A stretch of 64,000 bases of DNA, from NCBI GenBank assembly GCA_011523655.1, contig WTGH01000024.1, positions 62,001 through 126,000 of the forward strand, written 5' to 3'. The stretch comes from Rhodospirillaceae bacterium. GTDB taxonomy: Bacteria > Pseudomonadota > Alphaproteobacteria > Bin65. A program made the position numbers and the translations under genes. Of this stretch, positions 46,029-57,774 are shown piece by piece. Position 1 is the first letter of the stretch, and each line of letters starts with the position of its first letter. Below the pieces are notes generated by a model. The model saw only the letters and a list, made by a program, of their open reading frames with translations. It did not search any database and had not been told where the DNA came from.

Positions 46029-47483
46029 ATGTATCCCTCGTCCAATTCAGAGAGCATACTGGATTCAATGCGTATGCAGCATTCACCGGAACGACAGGAA
46101 GCGCGACAAACCCCGGTGTCGAGCGCCATTGCTGCGGCCGGATCGGCGTTTGCGTTGCTTAGGGGCCGCGGCGAAGCCGACGTCGCGCCGCGCATCCGCG
46201 AAGCGATCGATCGCCAGCGCGACGCCAGCGAGCGCCTGATCGGCTGGATCCAGCTCTCCGTGATCGTCGGCCTGGGCGTGCTGTTCCTGTTGTCGCCGAA
46301 AACCCACGAAACCGCAGTTTTCGAACGACCGATCGGCTGGGCGCTGCTGGCCTATTTCCTGTTTACCCTGCTGCGGCTCACCCTGTCCTACCGGATCAGG
46401 CTCCCCGCCTGGTTCCTCGCCCTCTCCGTCGTGGCGGATATGCTGTTGCTGCTGGGTATCATCTGGTCGTTTCACATCGACTATAACCAGCCGCCGGCCT
46501 TCTATCTGAAGGCGCCGACGCTGCTCTATGTGTTCCTGTTCATCTCGATCCGCGCGCTCCGTTTCGATTCACGCTATGTCTTGCTGGCCGGCTGCGCGGC
46601 AGCCGCAGGCTGGATGTTCATGATCGGGTACGCGATTTTCTATTCCGGCGGGATGTCGGCGGTTACCCGGGATTACGTCGAATATCTGACCGCAAACAGG
46701 ATTCTGCTGGGCGCCGAATTCGACAAGATCATCACCATCGCGCTGGTCACCGCGATTCTGGCGGTCGCCATCATGCGCGCCCGCCGGACTCTGGTACGCG
46801 GCGCGGAGGAGCATGCGGCCGCCGCGTCGCTGGCGCGCTTCTTCAGCCCCGAAATCGCGGACCAGATCGTCCAGGCACAGGAAGAAATTCGTGCCGGCGA
46901 GGGCCAGCAGCGCGACGCCGCCATCCTGACAACCGATATCCGCGGATTCACAGACCGGGCGGCGACGTTGCCGGCCAACGAGGTGATCGAGATTCTGACC
47001 GAGTACCAGTCCCGTCTGGTGCCGGAGATCCAGAGACACCACGGGTCGATCGACAAATTCATGGGCGACGGAATTCTTGCAACCTTCGGCGCCGCGCTGC
47101 CGGCGGCGACCTACGCGGCCGATGCTCTGTGGGCCGCCGAAGCCGTTGCCGACGCTGCCGTTCAGTGGACCGCGGCGCGCCGGGCGGCGGGCAAACCGGC
47201 GTTGCCGGTGGCTGTCGCTGTGACCGCCGGTCCGGTCGTGTTCGGCGCGGTCGGCGACGCGAGCCGCCTCGAATACACGGTGATCGGCGATCCCGTGAAC
47301 CTGGCGGCCAAACTCGATAAGCATGGCAAAAGCCTGAACGCCCGCATCGTAATGACGGCGGAGACCATGGATCGCGCGGTCCGCCAGGGCTTCCGGACAT
47401 CACGACGGTACCGGCGCGCCGCGGCTTCCGATGTTGCCGGCGTTTCCGGGCCGGTCGATCTACTCTACCTCACCGCCGACTGA
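46029..47483 (+). CDS. Membrane-bound class III adenylate/guanylate cyclase
   Basis: A 484-residue protein with six hydrophobic segments in about residues 75-255 (such as LSVIVGLGVLFLLSP and TIALVTAILAVAIM) and a cytoplasmic class III cyclase domain from about 270. Metal-binding Asp303 (TTDIRGFTDR) and Asp347 (MGDGILATFG), Lys343 of the purine site and Asn424 are present. The Arg four residues after Asn, which stabilises the transition state, is Lys428 (VNLAAKL). YTVIGDP fits an ATP-type purine pocket. Start ATG 46029, with ATG 46068 possible. A cyclic-nucleotide-binding protein is encoded 16 kb away. Confidence 0.9.
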   Translation: MYPSSNSESILDSMRMQHSPERQEARQTPVSSAIAAAGSAFALLRGRGEADVAPRIREAIDRQRDASERLIGWIQLSVIVGLGVLFLLSPKTHETAVFERPIGWALLAYFLFTLLRLTLSYRIRLPAWFLALSVVADMLLLLGIIWSFHIDYNQPPAFYLKAPTLLYVFLFISIRALRFDSRYVLLAGCAAAAGWMFMIGYAIFYSGGMSAVTRDYVEYLTANRILLGAEFDKIITIALVTAILAVAIMRARRTLVRGAEEHAAAASLARFFSPEIADQIVQAQEEIRAGEGQQRDAAILTTDIRGFTDRAATLPANEVIEILTEYQSRLVPEIQRHHGSIDKFMGDGILATFGAALPAATYAADALWAAEAVADAAVQWTAARRAAGKPALPVAVAVTAGPVVFGAVGDASRLEYTVIGDPVNLAAKLDKHGKSLNARIVMTAETMDRAVRQGFRTSRRYRRAAASDVAGVSGPVDLLYLTAD

Positions 47484-47499
47484 TTCCGGCCGGCCGGCG

Positions 47500-48678
47500 T
47501 CACTTGTAGGGGTCGGCGGCGTCCCGCAGGCCGTCGCCCAGGAAATTGAACGTCAGCACCGTGACGATGACCGGCACCACCGGAAGCATCAACCAGGGGT
47601 AGAGCGCGACAACGTTGATATTCTGCGCCTCTGACAATAGCACGCCCCAGCTTGTGATCGGCGGCTTCAGGCCGAGGCCCAGGAAACTCAACGCCGTTTC
47701 GCCGAGGATCATCGCCGGGATGGAGAGGGTTGCCGAGGCAATCAGGTGGCTGGTGAAGCTGGGCAGCAGATGCCGCCCGATGATCCGGCTCGGGCTGGCG
47801 CCCATCAATTGCGCAGCCGTCGCGAAGTCCTCTTCCCGCAGGGCGAACAGCTTGGACCGCACGGCGCGGGCCAGGCCGGTCCAGTCCAGCAGGCCGAGGA
47901 TCAGGGTAATGCCGAAATAGATCCACAGGGGCGACCAGGTGACTGGAAGCGCGGCGGACAACGCCATCCACAGCGGCAGCACCGGGAAGGACCGCAGCAC
48001 CTCGATGACGCGCTGGACAATCGAATCGACCCAACCGCCGTAATATCCGGCCAGCCCGCCGATGACGATGCCGAGAAGAAAGCTGATCGCGACGCCGATA
48101 AAGCCGATGGTCAGCGATATCCGCGAACCGATCGCCAGGCGGGAGAACATGTCGCGTCCCATCCGGTCCGTTCCGAGCAGGAACAGGGTGCCGCCTCGCG
48201 CAGAACAGAACAGGCGGACATCCATTTCGATCAGGCCCCAGAACCGGTAGGCTTCGCTCCGGCACAGGAATCGGATCCGGTAAACTTTTGAACGATCGAC
48301 CGTATACGTTCGCTGCAGCGTCTCGCGATCAAGCTTGTAATTCAGCCCGTAGACGAAAGGCCCGACGAAGCGTCCTTCGTGGAACAGCCGCACGGCCTGC
48401 GGCGGCGCATAGATGAAACCGGTGTGCCGCGCCGCCATGTTGTAGGGGACCAGCAGTTCGGCAGCCATGGCGCACACATACATGAAGAGCAGGAGGCCGC
48501 CGCAGAACACCGCGATCTTGTGGCGGCGCAGCTTCCACCACATCAGTTTCCACTGGCCCGCCAGGTAGTAGCGTTCCTGTTCCGGGGTCAGGGCCTCGAT
48601 GGAATGCGGATCGAACGGCGCTTCGGAAACGAACCGTTCGTTGGCCGGTCCCGGCGGCGAGGCGGCGCGCCCGCTCAT
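47500..48678 (-). CDS. Peptide-type ABC importer, permease (DppC/OppC family)
   Basis: Inner-membrane permease, 392 residues. After a cytoplasmic N-terminus and first helix (IAVFCGGLLLFMYVCAMAAE) comes an unusually long periplasmic insertion of about 90 residues. The binding-protein-dependent permease core follows (GTDRMGRDMFSRLAIGSRIS, the EAA loop near ATAAQLMGASPSRIIGRHLL). It overlaps the partner permease (ATGA) and ends the operon ATPase, binding protein, permease, permease. Substrate unknown. Confidence 0.94.
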   Translation of the reverse strand: MSGRAASPPGPANERFVSEAPFDPHSIEALTPEQERYYLAGQWKLMWWKLRRHKIAVFCGGLLLFMYVCAMAAELLVPYNMAARHTGFIYAPPQAVRLFHEGRFVGPFVYGLNYKLDRETLQRTYTVDRSKVYRIRFLCRSEAYRFWGLIEMDVRLFCSARGGTLFLLGTDRMGRDMFSRLAIGSRISLTIGFIGVAISFLLGIVIGGLAGYYGGWVDSIVQRVIEVLRSFPVLPLWMALSAALPVTWSPLWIYFGITLILGLLDWTGLARAVRSKLFALREEDFATAAQLMGASPSRIIGRHLLPSFTSHLIASATLSIPAMILGETALSFLGLGLKPPITSWGVLLSEAQNINVVALYPWLMLPVVPVIVTVLTFNFLGDGLRDAADPYK

Positions 48679-49673
48679 TTTTCCGCCCGGCCCTGGAGCC
48701 GGATCCGCGGATCGAGCAGGGCCAGCGCCAGATCGGAGACCAGCACGCCGAGCACGGTCAGCAGGGCGAGGAACATCAGGAAGGAGCCGGCCAGATACAT
48801 GTCCTGGCTGAGCAGCGCTTCATACAGCATCTTGCCGGTGGTCGGCAGGTTGAGCACCACCGACACGATGACGGCGCCCGAAATCACCTGGGGCAGCAGG
48901 TCGCCGATATCCGAGATGAACGGGTTGAGCGACATGCGCAGCGGATATCTGATCAGCAGCCGGAACGGCGGCAGGCCCTTGGCCCGGCCGGTCACGACAT
49001 ACTGCTTCTGAAGCTCGTCCAGCAGATTGGCGCGCAGGCGGCGGATCATGCCGGCGGTGCCGGACGTGCCGATCACGATGACCGGGATCCACAGATGCTC
49101 GAGGACCGAGACGATCTTCCCCCAGCTCCACGGCTGGCCGATATACCGCTCGTCCATCAGGCCGCCGATCTCGGTTCCGAACCAGACGTTGGCGAAATAG
49201 ACCATGACCAGGGCGAGCAGGAAGTTCGGCGTCGCCAGCCCCAGGAAGCCGATGAAGGTGAGGGAATTGTCGGCCCAGCTGTACTGGTGGGTCGCCGAGT
49301 AGACGCCGATCGGGAAGGCGACGATCCAGGTGAAAATGATGGTCGCGACCGAGACGATAAAGGAGAGCCACAACCGGTCGCCCACCACGTCGGCCACCGG
49401 CTGCTCGTATTCGAAGGAATAACCGAGATCGCCCTGGACCAGCCCGAAGACCCACTGGACATACTGGACCAGGAAGGGCCGGTCGAGGCCGTATTCCTCG
49501 CGCAGCGCCTCGATCTGTTTCAGGTCGGCCGGCTCGCCCAGTTCCCGGAGCTCTTCGATCAGTGTCGTCAGATAGTCGCCGGGCGGAAGCTGGATGACGA
49601 CGAACACGATGAAACTGATCGCGATCAGGGTCGGCACCATGATCAGCAGGCGATGGGCGATATAGCGGAGCAT
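48675..49673 (-). CDS. Peptide-type ABC importer, permease (DppB/OppB family)
   Basis: A 332-residue permease with the family start MLRYIAHRLLIMVPTLIAIS. The extracellular segment is EYGLDRPFLVQYVQWVFGLV, with core helices (LTFIGFLGLATPNFLLALVM) and the EAA loop QYVVTGRAKGLPPFRLL. It pairs with the following DppC-type permease to form the membrane pore. It begins 47 bp after the binding-protein gene. Confidence 0.95.
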   Translation of the reverse strand: MLRYIAHRLLIMVPTLIAISFIVFVVIQLPPGDYLTTLIEELRELGEPADLKQIEALREEYGLDRPFLVQYVQWVFGLVQGDLGYSFEYEQPVADVVGDRLWLSFIVSVATIIFTWIVAFPIGVYSATHQYSWADNSLTFIGFLGLATPNFLLALVMVYFANVWFGTEIGGLMDERYIGQPWSWGKIVSVLEHLWIPVIVIGTSGTAGMIRRLRANLLDELQKQYVVTGRAKGLPPFRLLIRYPLRMSLNPFISDIGDLLPQVISGAVIVSVVLNLPTTGKMLYEALLSQDMYLAGSFLMFLALLTVLGVLVSDLALALLDPRIRLQGRAEK

Positions 49674-49720
49674 CGGCCTTGCCGGTCAGTGCGGGCGGGC
49701 GGAGCGACGGTGCGGCATCG

Positions 49721-51651
49721 TCAGCGGGTCGCTCCGGACGGCTTGGCGAACCAGAACGTATCGGGCCGGTAGATGCCCAGATGGGCCCCGGGGTTCCAGG
49801 CCCAGACTCCGGTTTTCGGCACGTTGCGCAGGCTGACGTTCACGACGACCGGCTGGATCACGCCGCCGACGAGGCCGATCGAATAGACCCGGTCCGCGGA
49901 AATCTTCAGCATCCGGTGCCAGATACTGCGCCGTTGCGCCATCGAGCCGGCGGCCTCCCACCGGCGCAGCAGCTCGATCAGCCGGAGTGCGCCGGGATCG
50001 GTCGGCTTCTGCCCCGACCGGCCCTTGCTCGCATAATGGAGGCCCCATTGAGACCACTGGAGCTGGACCTGGTCGGTCGGCGCCAATGCCACCGGCGGCG
50101 TGTCCGCCCGGACGTCGGCGTAATCCATCCCCGTCCACATCGCGATATGGGTCAGGCCGGCATAGACGCGCCGGCGGAACATTTCGCGCCGCGTGTTTTT
50201 CTGGAACAGGCGGACGCCGATCCGGCGCCAGGAATCCTGAATCAGGCGCATCGCGTCGGTATATTCGCTGCCCTCCGAAGCCGCCTCGACGATGATTTCG
50301 AGCGGCCGTCCGTCGGGCAGCAGGCGATAGCCCTCGCCGTCGCGATGGATCAGGCCGATCTCGTCCAGCAGGGCATTCGCCCGGTCGGGATCGAAGCGTG
50401 CCCAGGCGTTGCGGTATTCCGGCCGGAACAGCGGACTGCTCGGCAATACGGTATCGCCGCCCTCCGCGGCCAGCCCGTAATACATCACCCTGTTGATCTC
50501 CCGCCGGTCGATGCCGAGGGAAAGCGCACGGCGGAAGCGGACATCGCCGAACAATCCGCGCCACACCGGATCCTTGTGGTTCAGGTTCGGATAGAGCGCA
50601 ATCTGGGCGCCGACCGCGGTCTGCCACTGATAGACCCTGTGCTTGCCCCGCGCTTCGCCGCGCTTGAGGAAGGTGAAATCGGTAAAGCGCAGATAACGGC
50701 CCTGCAGGTCGGTCTCGCCGACCCCGGCCTTGGCGGCGACGATCTTGCTGTCGGCGATGATGAAGACCAGCCGGTCAATATAGGGCAGTTGGCGGCCGTT
50801 GCGGTCGATCCGGTGGAAATAGGGATTGCGGACGAAGACATAACGGTCCGCCGGCGGCGCGGTGGTCGGGATCCAGGGCTGCAATGTCGGCAGCGCCGGG
50901 TTCTGGAACCGGTACATCCGGCCGCGCTTGCGGTGGAACTTGGCCCAGCCGTCCGGCTTCAGGCCGTTCCTCGTCACTTTGCGGAGAAATTTCTTCTCTG
51001 TGTAATCGATGTGGAAGCGCTGCATATAGTGGCGTGGCATGTACAGATAGAGCGGCCGCGGCCCGGCCAGCGCGGGCAGGAAATAGGGGTTCGGCTTCGT
51101 CCAGCTGTAGCGAACGGTGTAACGGTCGGGAAACTCGACCTTCGGCTTCCGGCCGTCGACCAGCAAGGCCTGGGGCACGCCGAATCGCGACAGCACCCTG
51201 TTGTGAACGACATCTTCCCACCAATAGCGGAAATCCTCGGTGGTGAAGGGCGCGCCGTCGGACCAGCGATGGCCCTTGCGCAGGGTGAAGGTGAAGGTCC
51301 GGCCGTCCTTCACCTCGAACCGCTCCAGGATATCGGGCTTCAGCCGGTATTCGGCGTCATAGGCCACCAGACGGGCGTAACCATAGACCACAGCCATCCG
51401 GGTATCCTTGGCCCGTGCCATCAGCATGGTCAGCGAGCCGCCGTAACGGCCCGGTTTTTTCGCCGTGCCGGCATAGGATACGACCGACGGCGTCGCCGGC
51501 AATCGCAGCGCGATCGGCGCTAGGACGCCTGTTGCAATTTTTGGTTTGAGCCAGGGCGGCTCGATATAGGGCTGTGCCCGGGCCGCGCTGCCGGCGCCGG
51601 CGAGGCTCGTCGCCGCCAGCGCTGCACCGGCAATCCATCGCTGATACAGTG

Positions 51652-51655
<4 letters not shown>
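49721..51655 (-). CDS. Peptide-type ABC importer, periplasmic binding protein (SBP_bac_5)
   Basis: A 644-residue solute-binding protein with signal peptide IAGAALAATSLAGAGSAARA. Family 5 features are GGSLTMLMARAKDTR, FTFTLRKGHRWSDGAPFTTE, DVRFRRALSLGIDRREINRV and the C-terminal lobe. At this length it resembles the large YejA/OppA-like branch rather than DppA. The ligand could be an oligopeptide or another solute. The start overlaps the ATPase gene stop (ATGA). Confidence 0.93.
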
Positions 51656-53550
<1,895 letters not shown>

Positions 53551-53568
53551 GTTCTTCCCGCCTGACGG

Positions 53569-54081
53569 TCAGTTGGAGTCCGAAAGCTTTTCGGGCGAAA
53601 ATCCCAGGGCCTGAAAGTTCGCCAAGGTCGTCTGGGTCATCGGCAGGTCGTTGCGCAATCCGGCAGCCAGCGCCGCTTCGGCGATCGCGTCGAAATTCTC
53701 GAGCGTCGAATCGATGGACAGGCGCGCGCCGGCTGCCCGGACGGTCAGTTGCATCCACCCATCGGACCTGTCGCGGCGCAGAGGATAGAAGCGCAGCGTC
53801 AGGCCGGACAGTTCGGTCCAGGCAACCCCGGTCGCCACCTTCCTACTGAACGCGGCATTTGTGCGCAGGAGCCCGGCTTCGGTCAATCTGTATTCGGCCT
53901 GCGCGCGCAGCCAGGTCCGTGCGCCAAAGGCCGCGAAGAGCACGATCAGGGCGACGAATAACCAGAATCCGAACGAACTGCCCCGGGAAATCACGGCCAG
54001 CGGCACGCATAGAGCCACCCCGATGCCGGCGCGAATATAGTCGTTGCGCAAGGTCGCCCGCGGATAGCGCAGTACGGTCAT
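53569..54081 (-). CDS. Small membrane protein of unknown function
   Basis: A 170-residue protein that I do not recognise by name. Two hydrophobic segments (AGIGVALCVPLAVIS and FGFWLFVALIVLFAAFGA) are followed by a compact beta-rich domain (YRLTEAGLLRTNAAFSR, WTELSGLTLRFYPLRRD, WMQLTVRAAGARLSID), an outline like bacterial PH/YdbS-type domains. It lies 18 bp before the peptide importer operon on the same strand, so it may be its first gene, but also 67 bp after the glycan operon. Confidence 0.75.
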   Translation of the reverse strand: MTVLRYPRATLRNDYIRAGIGVALCVPLAVISRGSSFGFWLFVALIVLFAAFGARTWLRAQAEYRLTEAGLLRTNAAFSRKVATGVAWTELSGLTLRFYPLRRDRSDGWMQLTVRAAGARLSIDSTLENFDAIAEAALAAGLRNDLPMTQTTLANFQALGFSPEKLSDSN

Positions 54082-54148
54082 GGCGCAAGCCTAGCCCGGA
54101 TTCCGCGCCCGGGTCACGGCCGGCGTCGCATTCCGCGCTGTTTCCGGG

Positions 54149-54892
54149 CTAGAACAACGACGTAGCGCTGCGCCACTTGGCGAGGCCGCTAGCGGCCGTT
54201 ACTGCGAACAGGTTTTCGAGGAAGTCCCAGCAGCCTGCGTCGTGCACCCGGTGATGGGTCAGCAGGCCGGTCGCTTCCGCCGGGTCGGCCGCGCTTTCGC
54301 GGCGTGCCCGCAGTTGGCCGACCGTCCGGGCAAGCGCAGTTTCGGTGCCGACGAAACCGCGGCTTCCCTGCCAGTCGATGATGTCGATATGGGCGTTGAC
54401 GATCCGCATGGCGCCGATCGCCGGCCGGTCGCGCGCGCCGAACCGGCTGAGGCCGATGTATCCCAGTTCCGGCAGCATCGCGGGCAGGTGGGCGCCAAGC
54501 CGGTTCCAGGGCGGCACAAGGACCGGCCGGAAGGAATCTCCGAAGGATTGTTCCAGCACATGCCTTCCGGTCATCAGTTCGGCGATCACATGATCGGCGC
54601 GGCGTTCGGCGCCCAGTTCGCACTTCTTCGCTTTCGGCCCGGCATGGTTCCGGTGCGCATAGCCGTGCTGCACCGCTGTGACCGGGCCGCTCAGATCCGC
54701 CGCGGTAAGCCGGTTTGCCGCGGGTATGACTGCCAGCGCGAGCGGCACCGCAGCTGCCTCGGCGAGCGCCATCGCCCGCTCAAGGGCCGTCGACGGCTCG
54801 ACCGCGTCGTCGTCGCGCCACCACAGCGCCGGCGCTTCGCCGCGCGCGGCCCACAGGTCGAGTTCGCGGCGCAGCTCGTCCCAGCCGGTCAT
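54149..54892 (-). CDS. Polysaccharide deacetylase-like protein
   Basis: A 247-residue protein of the NodB/polysaccharide deacetylase fold. The metal-binding Asp lies in WWRDDDAVEPS and the His pair in QHGYAHRNHAG; VLVPPWNRLG is motif 3 and THHRVHDAGCW the closing catalytic His motif. No signal peptide, so it probably acts in the cytoplasm on a nucleotide- or lipid-linked sugar. It is the last of six overlapping minus-strand genes and overlaps the preceding glycosyltransferase by ATGA. Confidence 0.87.
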   Translation of the reverse strand: MTGWDELRRELDLWAARGEAPALWWRDDDAVEPSTALERAMALAEAAAVPLALAVIPAANRLTAADLSGPVTAVQHGYAHRNHAGPKAKKCELGAERRADHVIAELMTGRHVLEQSFGDSFRPVLVPPWNRLGAHLPAMLPELGYIGLSRFGARDRPAIGAMRIVNAHIDIIDWQGSRGFVGTETALARTVGQLRARRESAADPAEATGLLTHHRVHDAGCWDFLENLFAVTAASGLAKWRSATSLF

Positions 54893-56037
54893 GCGGAGCC
54901 CGCAAGCAGGCCGGGGAGCGCACGCGTAAACGTTTCTGCGCCGTCCAGCCGGATGTCGACGGGCCTGCGCGGCAGTGCCCGCGCGGCGGCGATCGCGATC
55001 CGCAATCGCGTCGGCGTCAGTTCGGCTTCCGGCACGACGACCGCCCGGCCGATTTTTTCGAGCCGGCGGGCGCGGCGCATCTGTTCGGTTTCGCCGCTCG
55101 CGTCGAACGGCACCAGGACCGAGGGAGCGCCGGTCTTCAGGATATCGACAACGGTGTTGTATCCCGCCTGGGAGACCGAACAGGCGCAACCGGCCAGACG
55201 CGCGCGGAAATCGGGCCTGTTGCGCTCCACCGTTGTCCGCGGCCCGGCCGAGGCCGTCAGCGCAGCGAAGGCGCGCGCCGGAACGGACGGCCCCGCCCGG
55301 ATCCGGATCGGTTCGCCGTCCGGCCCGCCGCCGAGGGCCAGCGCCGCGCGACGCAGGGCGGAGCCGACGCGGCCGCCGCCGCTGCTCACCAGGATTTCCG
55401 GTTCCGCCGACGTTTTCGCTTCCGCCTCCGCCAGGAGCGGATCGACATAGCCGGTATAGTGAAGTTTCGGCTCGATCCGGCGCGCCAGGGGGAAGGTCTC
55501 GTCGAACGCGACGAAGGCCGGGTCGCCATGGACGAACACGCGGTCGACGTGGCGCTCGATGAAGTCGGCGGCCTCGACCCACCGTTCCGCCTTGCGGTCG
55601 ACCAGGATATCCCGCACGGAGACCGCGACCCTGACGGCGCCCTGCGCCCGCGCCCTGCGGAGCAGGGCTGCGATTTCCCGCCCAAAGGCGCGGCGGCCGA
55701 AGGGATAGTGCTCCAGGACGACAAGCTGCGGCCGGACTTTCGAGACAATGGCCGCGAGCCGGTCGCTGCGTTCCCGCCAGTCCGCATCATCGGCCGGGTC
55801 GCCCCGCGCATTGACCAGGCGGCCGAACGATTCATCGCCGGCGCGCAGCGCCGGAAGCGGGTGAAGCGCCGCGCCGTCTGTCCGCGCTTCCGGAACGCTT
55901 GCGCCGCCGCTTGCGATATGGGCGGCGTAGCCGCTGGCAGCGGCGCTTCCGGCCAGCGCCGCAGTCCGCGCGAAGTGGCCGATGCCGAGCAGATGCTGGA
56001 CCCAGAACAGGATGGCGGGCGGCGCTTCAGCGGTCAT
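54889..56037 (-). CDS. MurG/GT28-like glycosyltransferase
   Basis: A 382-residue GT-B enzyme. The N-terminal LFWVQHLLGIGHFARTAALA is the glycine-rich loop with the GH seen in MurG-type proteins. The C-terminal SQAGYNTVVDILKTGAPSVL is the nucleotide-sugar binding motif, followed by ETEQMRRARRLEKIG. It resembles the protein at the other end of this operon (59065-60357), so the locus encodes two such enzymes. Donor and acceptor are unknown. The start at 56037 overlaps the phosphatase gene by 11 bp. Confidence 0.85.
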   Translation of the reverse strand: MTAEAPPAILFWVQHLLGIGHFARTAALAGSAAASGYAAHIASGGASVPEARTDGAALHPLPALRAGDESFGRLVNARGDPADDADWRERSDRLAAIVSKVRPQLVVLEHYPFGRRAFGREIAALLRRARAQGAVRVAVSVRDILVDRKAERWVEAADFIERHVDRVFVHGDPAFVAFDETFPLARRIEPKLHYTGYVDPLLAEAEAKTSAEPEILVSSGGGRVGSALRRAALALGGGPDGEPIRIRAGPSVPARAFAALTASAGPRTTVERNRPDFRARLAGCACSVSQAGYNTVVDILKTGAPSVLVPFDASGETEQMRRARRLEKIGRAVVVPEAELTPTRLRIAIAAARALPRRPVDIRLDGAETFTRALPGLLAGSA

Positions 56038-56647
56038 AGCCGGACGGCGGTTCGCACTCGGCAAGGCGGATATTGAGCGTTTCGGGCTTCAGCGCGCCGT
56101 CCGGCCCCAGGCCGTAGAGATGGGCCCAGGCGTGACCCCTTTCGAGCGGCGCGGCGCGGCGCATGTCCCAGCCGGTCGCCAGGGTATAGGCGCCGCGCAG
56201 GACACCAGCGTGGCAGACTGCGCGGATATCGCGTCTGCGCGTGGCGACTTCCGCCAGCCACTTGGCAAGCCGCTCGGTCAACTGGCGGGGCGATTCGCCG
56301 TTGGGCGGCGCCATGTCGAGGCCGCGCGCCTCGACGCGCCGCATGGCTTCGCCCTGTTCGGCCCTCAATTCTTTCAGGATCGCCCCTTCCCAATCGCCCC
56401 AGTCGATTTCCTTGAGGCGGTCGTCGAGATGCAGGCGCGCGGGGTCGGCGCCGAGCAGTGTCGCCGTCTCGACCGCCCGGCGCAGCGGGCTGGCGTACCA
56501 CTCCCAGTCCGCCGCAAAGTGCCGCAGCCGCCAACCCTGCACGGACTTCCGGCCGGCGTCGCTCAGGGGCACGTCGGTCTGTCCCTGGACCCGTCCTTCG
56601 GCGTTCCAGTCGGTCGGCCCGTGCCGCAGGAACAGAATTCTTGTCAT
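56027..56647 (-). CDS. Histidine phosphatase family protein
   Basis: A 206-residue phosphoglycerate-mutase-like phosphatase. The catalytic RHG motif is LFLRHGPTDWNAEGRVQGQT at the start; the second Arg is in SPLRRAVETA, the acid in LKEIDWGDWEG and the second His in AVCHAGVLRGA. Inside a glycosyltransferase operon it may remove a phosphate from a sugar or lipid-linked intermediate, comparable to GmhB or CobC-like steps, but no substrate can be named. Confidence 0.92.
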   Translation of the reverse strand: MTRILFLRHGPTDWNAEGRVQGQTDVPLSDAGRKSVQGWRLRHFAADWEWYASPLRRAVETATLLGADPARLHLDDRLKEIDWGDWEGAILKELRAEQGEAMRRVEARGLDMAPPNGESPRQLTERLAKWLAEVATRRRDIRAVCHAGVLRGAYTLATGWDMRRAAPLERGHAWAHLYGLGPDGALKPETLNIRLAECEPPSGYDR

Positions 56648-57774
56648 CGGGGGCGGCCCGCCACGTCCTCGAACACCGCGGTCAGCGTCTTCGCCGCCAG
56701 CGGCAGACTGTGCCGGCGAAAAACGTGGGCCCGCGCAGCCGCACCCAGTTTCCGGCGCAGTTCCGGGCTCGCGATCAGGCGCCGCGACGCCTGCGCGAGC
56801 TCGTCGCCGGTCCGCGCGACGAGCCCTGTCACGCCCGGCTCGATTTCCTGCGCCACCGATCCCCAGGGACCGACCGCCACCGGCAGTCCGGCGGCCATGG
56901 CTTCCAGCGTCGCCATGCCGACGGCTTCTTGTATACCCGGCCAAATGAAGAAATCGGCCGCTCTGTATACAGAATTCAGATCGGCCGGTTGCAACATGCC
57001 GAGGAAGCTGACATGCGTCGCGCAGTCCGAAAACAGGCGTCGAACTTCGGTGTTTGACTCGCCGTCGCCGACGACCAGGAGATGCGCGCCTGCATCCGCC
57101 AGGTTCGTCCAGGCCTGCGCCAAACGCCTGTAGGAAACGAGTTTGTCGCCCGGCCGCATCATGCCGACCGCAACGGCCCAGACGGCCTCCGGCGAAAGAG
57201 TCCATTCGGCCGCCAGCCGGCGCCGCTCTTCGCGGCACCGGTCCGGTTCAAGCGTTTCCTGTATACAAACCACCGGCGGCAAGCGGGAACTTGTTGCCTG
57301 GGGCTTCAGGAGCGGCAGAACGCACGCTTCGTCATCCGGATTGAGAAAGAACATATGGTCGGCCAGCCCGATCGCGTCGCGCACGCGCTCAAGGCCGCCG
57401 GCCCAGGGCCCGGTTGCCCGCTTCGGCGCAAAGCTGGCCTCGGCGACGAGATAGGGCAGGCCGGCTGCCCGGCAGGCCGGCGGGCCGATCAGATCCGGCG
57501 CCTTGTGGAACAGGTGATAGGTGAACCAGAGATCGGGCGGATTGCGCCCCCATTCGTCGATCAGCCGGCGAACTTCGTCGTCGGCCTGCCGCTGGAGAGT
57601 CCTGAAGCGCTTCCGGTCCGGCGGCTCCGCCGTGTAGCTGCGCACTCTGGAGGCAACCGTCGCATCGTGACCCGCTTCCGCCAAGGCCCGCAACAGCATG
57701 CGGGCGATCGTGCGGTCGCCGGAGGGGCGGGCCGCGTCGGGCGGCTTCATCGGCGCATAGAAGGCGATATTCAC
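56644..57774 (-). CDS. Family 4-type glycosyltransferase
   Basis: A 376-residue GT-B enzyme. MNIAFYAPMKPPDAARPSGD at the start is the acceptor-side loop, and FIWPGIQEAVGMATLEAMAA is the GT4 EX7E donor motif, preceded by VSFLGMLQPADLNSVYRAAD. Soluble, probably membrane-associated. The GTG start overlaps the preceding gene (GTGA), and its end overlaps the phosphatase. Confidence 0.92.
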   Translation of the reverse strand: MNIAFYAPMKPPDAARPSGDRTIARMLLRALAEAGHDATVASRVRSYTAEPPDRKRFRTLQRQADDEVRRLIDEWGRNPPDLWFTYHLFHKAPDLIGPPACRAAGLPYLVAEASFAPKRATGPWAGGLERVRDAIGLADHMFFLNPDDEACVLPLLKPQATSSRLPPVVCIQETLEPDRCREERRRLAAEWTLSPEAVWAVAVGMMRPGDKLVSYRRLAQAWTNLADAGAHLLVVGDGESNTEVRRLFSDCATHVSFLGMLQPADLNSVYRAADFFIWPGIQEAVGMATLEAMAAGLPVAVGPWGSVAQEIEPGVTGLVARTGDELAQASRRLIASPELRRKLGAAARAHVFRRHSLPLAAKTLTAVFEDVAGRPR

